From an uncultured Oscillospiraceae bacterium (lineage in GTDB: Bacteria; Bacillota; Clostridia; Oscillospirales; Oscillospiraceae): 7,179 nt of DNA. Of the stretch, positions 5,173 through 7,179 are shown piece by piece (positions within the stretch are counted from its first letter, which is position 1; each line of letters opens with the position of its first letter). The notes beneath the pieces are model-generated. The model did not search any database. It worked only from the letters and a program-made list of their open reading frames with translations, and was not told where the DNA came from. The translations under genes were made by a program, and so were the position numbers. Location: contig CAKTKM010000075.1 of NCBI GenBank assembly GCA_934569425.1, forward strand, positions 1-7,179. Direction: 5' to 3'.

Positions 5173-5217
5173 TGTATTTCTTGTGCCATGTGCGCAAATC
5201 TGCTTTGGAGATAAACT

Positions 5218-6249
5218 ATGGATTATCGTTTGGATTCGCCCCAGCTGCTGCTGGACTTTCTCAGCTACCACGAGACCATCAAGGCGCATTCCCGGCGCAC
5301 GGTGGATGAATACTATCTGGACATGCGGAATTTTTTCCGTTATCTGAAGCAGATCCGTGACCCGGCGCTGGCGGACAAGCGGCTGGATGAGATCGACATC
5401 CGGGACGTTGACCTGCCGTTCATCGCGTCCATCACGTTGACGGATATTTACGGGTATCTCACATATCTCAGCCGTGACCGGCTGCAGCATCAGAATAGTG
5501 AAATTTCTAACAAAGGCCTGAATGCGGCATCGCGGGCCAGAAAATTGGCCACGATCCGGTCGTTTTTCAACTATATCTGCAACAAACGGCACCTTTTGGA
5601 GGAGAATCCCTGCAAGGATGTGGACACGCCCAAGCAGATGAAGGCCCTCCCCCGCTATCTGACGCTGCACGAGAGCCTGTCCCTGCTGGAGTCGGTAGAC
5701 GGGCCGCACCGGGAACGTGATTACTGCATCCTGACGCTGTTTCTCAACTGCGGGCTGCGTATTTCCGAGCTGATCGGGCTGGATGTCACCGACATACAGG
5801 ACGACGCCCTGCGGGTGCTGGGCAAGGGCAATAAGGTGCGGGTGGTATATCTCAACGACGCCTGCAAGGACGCACTGGCACGGTATATGGCGGTGCGCCG
5901 CCCTGTCAGCGGCAGGGATCGGAACGCGCTGTTCCTTTCCGGGCAGAACAAGCGCATCAGCCGCTCCACTGTTCACGCACTGGTGAAAAAGCACCTCTCG
6001 GCGGCGGGACTGGACAGTGAGCGATATTCCAGCCATAAGCTGCGGCACACGGCGGCCACGTTGATGCTGCAGAACGGCGTGGATGTCAAGGCGGTGCAGG
6101 AGGTCCTGGGACACGAGCACCTGAATACAACGGAGATATACACCCATATCGACAATGAAGCGCTGCGCGTCGCTGCAAAGGCAAACCCCTTGTCAGGCGT
6201 TAAAATGAAAGGAAAAATTGATGAGACAGACGAGGAGACGGAGGAATAG
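5218..6249 (+). CDS. XerC/XerD-like tyrosine recombinase
   Basis: A 343-residue site-specific tyrosine recombinase with all catalytic residues in place: Arg181 (CGLRISEL), Lys203 (GKGNK), His273 and Arg276 (SHKLRH), His299 (VLGHEH) and nucleophile Tyr308 (TEIYTH). The N-terminal SAM-like core-binding domain covers about 8-135, with SRRTVDEYYLDMRNFFRYLK early on and ARKLATIRSFFNYI near its end. It is ~45 residues longer than E. coli XerC/D, mainly from extra sequence at about 46-72 and an acidic tail (DETDEETEE). GGAG at 5207-5210 supports the ATG. The family cuts and rejoins DNA by a 3'-phosphotyrosyl intermediate at inverted-repeat core sites. It follows a tRNA gene and a hairpin-rich stretch, but no excisionase, relaxase or cargo gene accompanies it, so it may be a resident Xer-like enzyme rather than an element integrase. 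Its site cannot be read directly. Confidence 0.95.
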   Translation: MDYRLDSPQLLLDFLSYHETIKAHSRRTVDEYYLDMRNFFRYLKQIRDPALADKRLDEIDIRDVDLPFIASITLTDIYGYLTYLSRDRLQHQNSEISNKGLNAASRARKLATIRSFFNYICNKRHLLEENPCKDVDTPKQMKALPRYLTLHESLSLLESVDGPHRERDYCILTLFLNCGLRISELIGLDVTDIQDDALRVLGKGNKVRVVYLNDACKDALARYMAVRRPVSGRDRNALFLSGQNKRISRSTVHALVKKHLSAAGLDSERYSSHKLRHTAATLMLQNGVDVKAVQEVLGHEHLNTTEIYTHIDNEALRVAAKANPLSGVKMKGKIDETDEETEE

Positions 6250-6268
6250 ACCTCCGTCTCCCCTTTTT
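6234..6268 (+). terminator. Rho-independent terminator of recombinase gene
   Basis: GGAGACGGAGG (6234-6244) pairs perfectly with CCTCCGTCTCC (6251-6261) around AATAGA, followed by CC and TTTTT (6264-6268). The left arm lies within the last codons of the recombinase, its stop is in the loop, and the T-run touches the stop codon of the convergent amidase gene. On the minus strand no T-run follows, so it serves the recombinase transcript only. Confidence 0.87.
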
Positions 6269-6770
6269 ACTCGTCGTAAAAGCCCAGAATGTGCAGGACG
6301 CGGTATGCCTCGTATTCGTAGCTGCTGAGAGGCCGCCAGTCGGCGTCGGTGCTGTGGGCCGCCAGCAGTATTTTGTCCGGCGAACCGTCCAGACTGGCCT
6401 GTACCACCACCGGCGAGTGCTGGAACACATCGCCGCGGAAACGCAGCTGGATCACGTCGCCCAGCATGGCGCTGCGGAGGTCATCCGTGACCTGTGCCGT
6501 GGGGCCTAAAGACGGCTGCGGGCGGGTGAGAAAATTGTGGAGGTACTCCACCCCGGCCCAGGCGGGCGATTTGTCATCGGGATTTATGTAGTACCAGCCG
6601 TAAATGGGCGTGTAGTTCATGACGCCGGTGCCGGCGTAAATGCACTGCGACGCAAAATTGGTGCAGTCGCCGCCGATCTCCTCATAATCGTAGAACTGCG
6701 GGTTGCGCCCGTAGGCCCAGCGGTGTGCGTACAGAACGGCGTTGAGACGCCGGTATGGCCGAAAGATCAT
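6267..6770 (-). CDS. Amidase domain (Amidase_6, CHAP/NlpC-like cysteine hydrolase) protein
   Basis: A 167-residue protein matching the putative amidase domain often found in Firmicutes wall-associated proteins. The hallmark GGDCTNFASQCIYAG (33-47) supplies the likely nucleophile Cys36. GDVIQLRF follows near 104-111, QHSPVVV gives the candidate base His118, and AAHSTDAD (His139) matches the conserved C-terminal motif. The domain fills the whole protein: no signal peptide, membrane segment or wall-binding domain is visible, unusual if it acts on peptidoglycan. The ATG at 6770 is chosen because GGAGGGG lies seven bases before it. An in-frame ATG at 6827 would add 19 residues but has no ribosome site and runs through the promoter. 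It converges on the recombinase gene and diverges from the transketolase gene. The fold and motifs are confident; substrate and location are unknown. Confidence 0.85.
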   Translation of the reverse strand: MIFRPYRRLNAVLYAHRWAYGRNPQFYDYEEIGGDCTNFASQCIYAGTGVMNYTPIYGWYYINPDDKSPAWAGVEYLHNFLTRPQPSLGPTAQVTDDLRSAMLGDVIQLRFRGDVFQHSPVVVQASLDGSPDKILLAAHSTDADWRPLSSYEYEAYRVLHILGFYDE

Positions 6771-6790
6771 GCTGTATCCCCTCCGACCCC

Positions 6791-6820
6791 ATTCTATGCC
6801 GTTTTGGGGCGGACTGTTCA
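6791..6820 (-). promoter_or_regulatory. Promoter of amidase-domain gene
   Basis: On the minus strand TGAACA (6820-6815), 18 bases, then TAGAAT (6796-6791). Transcription would begin near 6784, so the GGAGGGG site (6784-6778) lies at the very 5' end of the message and the leader is only about 14 bases. This also excludes the upstream ATG at 6827 as a start. Confidence 0.6.
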
Positions 6821-6849
6821 TTGACATTTTGGTGAAAATGCGCTACTCT
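6821..6849 (+). promoter_or_regulatory. Promoter of transketolase gene
   Basis: A perfect TTGACA (6821-6826), 17-base spacer and TACTCT (6844-6849, a weak -10). TTATAC at 6849-6854 is an alternative -10 with poor spacing. The predicted start near 6856 leaves a leader of about 25 bases containing GGAGGT at 6870-6875. Confidence 0.6.
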
Positions 6850-6880
6850 TATACGGAACAAAAAGGAATGGAGGTCCCCC

Positions 6881-7179
6881 ATGAATACAGCAGAGCTTTC
6901 CCGCGTGTGCCGGCAGGTGCGCAGGGATATCATCAACATGACGGCGAATGCCGGTTCCGGCCACCCCGGCGGCTCCCTCTCCGCGGTGGAGCTGATGGTC
7001 AGCGTGTTTTACAACCATATGCGTGTCGATCCCAAGAACCCCAAGGCCGAGGATCGTGACCGCTTTGTGCTGAGCAAGGGCCATGCCGCCCCCTGCTACT
7101 ACGCGGTGCTGGCGGAGCTGGGCTTCATCAGCCGCGACGAGTTCAAGAACTTCCGGCAGCTGCACAGCATCCTGCAGGG
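6881..7179 (+). CDS. Transketolase, N-terminal (thiamine-diphosphate binding) part, cut by window end
   Basis: Ninety-nine codons from ATG 6881 run open to the end of the window. The reading includes NMTANAGSGHPGGSLSAVEL (about residues 19-38), the transketolase N-terminal motif with the conserved His28, and DRFVLSKGHAAPCYYAVLAE (about 63-82), also a thiamine-diphosphate-site block. GGAGGT at 6870-6875 supports the start. Transketolase moves two-carbon units between sugar phosphates in the non-oxidative pentose phosphate pathway in the cytoplasm. The short N-terminus and sequence style match the 'split' transketolases of Clostridia and archaea, where a ~270-residue N-terminal subunit is followed by a separate C-terminal gene. 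Whether it is split lies beyond the window. It is an ordinary metabolic gene and appears unrelated to its neighbours. Confidence 0.95.
   Translation, partial: MNTAELSRVCRQVRRDIINMTANAGSGHPGGSLSAVELMVSVFYNHMRVDPKNPKAEDRDRFVLSKGHAAPCYYAVLAELGFISRDEFKNFRQLHSILQ

Larger units (their letters stand above)
4662..5217. other. Structured non-coding region between tRNA-Arg and recombinase
   Basis: About 550 bases with no convincing gene. It is visibly more AT-rich than its surroundings and holds at least six inverted repeats: 4659-4707, 4710-4740, 4777-4794 (GGTAGA/TCTACC), 4819-4846, 4917-4946 and 5017-5037 (GCAGTGC/GCACTGC). Two open frames exist but have no family resemblance or ribosome binding site. 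The region could be an untranslated RNA, an intergenic repeat element or the DNA site array of the recombinase that follows. I cannot decide from one sequence. Confidence 0.55.

Noticed and set aside
5122..6147. 341-residue minus-strand frame opposite the recombinase
   Set aside because: Antisense shadow of a recombinase with a complete catalytic set.
6818..7165. 115-residue minus-strand frame opposite transketolase
   Set aside because: Antisense of the transketolase start, which has clear thiamine-diphosphate motifs on the plus strand.

Overview
The window looks like chromosome of a moderately GC-rich Gram-positive Clostridia member, most likely an Oscillospiraceae/Ruminococcaceae-type gut bacterium. 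This is inferred from the strong AGGAGG-type ribosome binding sites, a YebC-family gene, a tRNA with encoded CCA, a Firmicutes-like tyrosine recombinase and the start of what looks like a 'split' transketolase. The taxonomic call is inference from protein style only.

Layout from left to right. (1) 15-749 (+): a complete YebC/TACO1-family gene. (2) 892-1068 (+): a broken N-terminal stub of a tyrosine integrase, with an intact ribosome binding site but frameshifted and truncated. (3) 1078-4417 (-): a compact four-gene operon. It has a near-consensus sigma-A promoter (4389-4417) and runs ABC exporter, HPr-kinase-like kinase, PqqD-like peptide-binding protein, S24/S26 peptidase, ending at a hairpin terminator (1078-1109). 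The last three genes are joined by 4-base ATGA overlaps. (4) 4499-4661 (+): a divergent promoter, tRNA-Arg(ACG) and a strong terminator. (5) 4662-5217: about 550 bases with no convincing gene but several perfect hairpins and a twice-occurring inverted repeat. (6) 5218-6249 (+): a complete XerC/D-like tyrosine recombinase. (7) 6267-6770 (-): a convergent amidase-domain protein sharing the terminator region. (8) 6881-end (+): the N-terminal part of transketolase, divergently transcribed from the amidase gene through promoters whose -35 boxes touch.

The most interesting unit is the four-gene operon. PqqD-like leader-binding proteins, HPr-kinase-like peptide kinases and ABC exporters are known parts of ribosomally made, post-translationally modified peptide (RiPP) clusters, notably kinase-containing lasso-peptide clusters such as paeninodin. 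Here they occur with a SipW/Sec11-like Ser-His peptidase. No cyclase, transglutaminase-like protease, radical SAM enzyme or precursor peptide is seen, although both ends of the operon appear to be inside the window. It may be a reduced or undescribed peptide-tailoring and export system acting on a precursor encoded elsewhere. The structured non-coding stretch before the recombinase is the second place worth attention, since its inverted repeats have the geometry of tyrosine-recombinase core sites.
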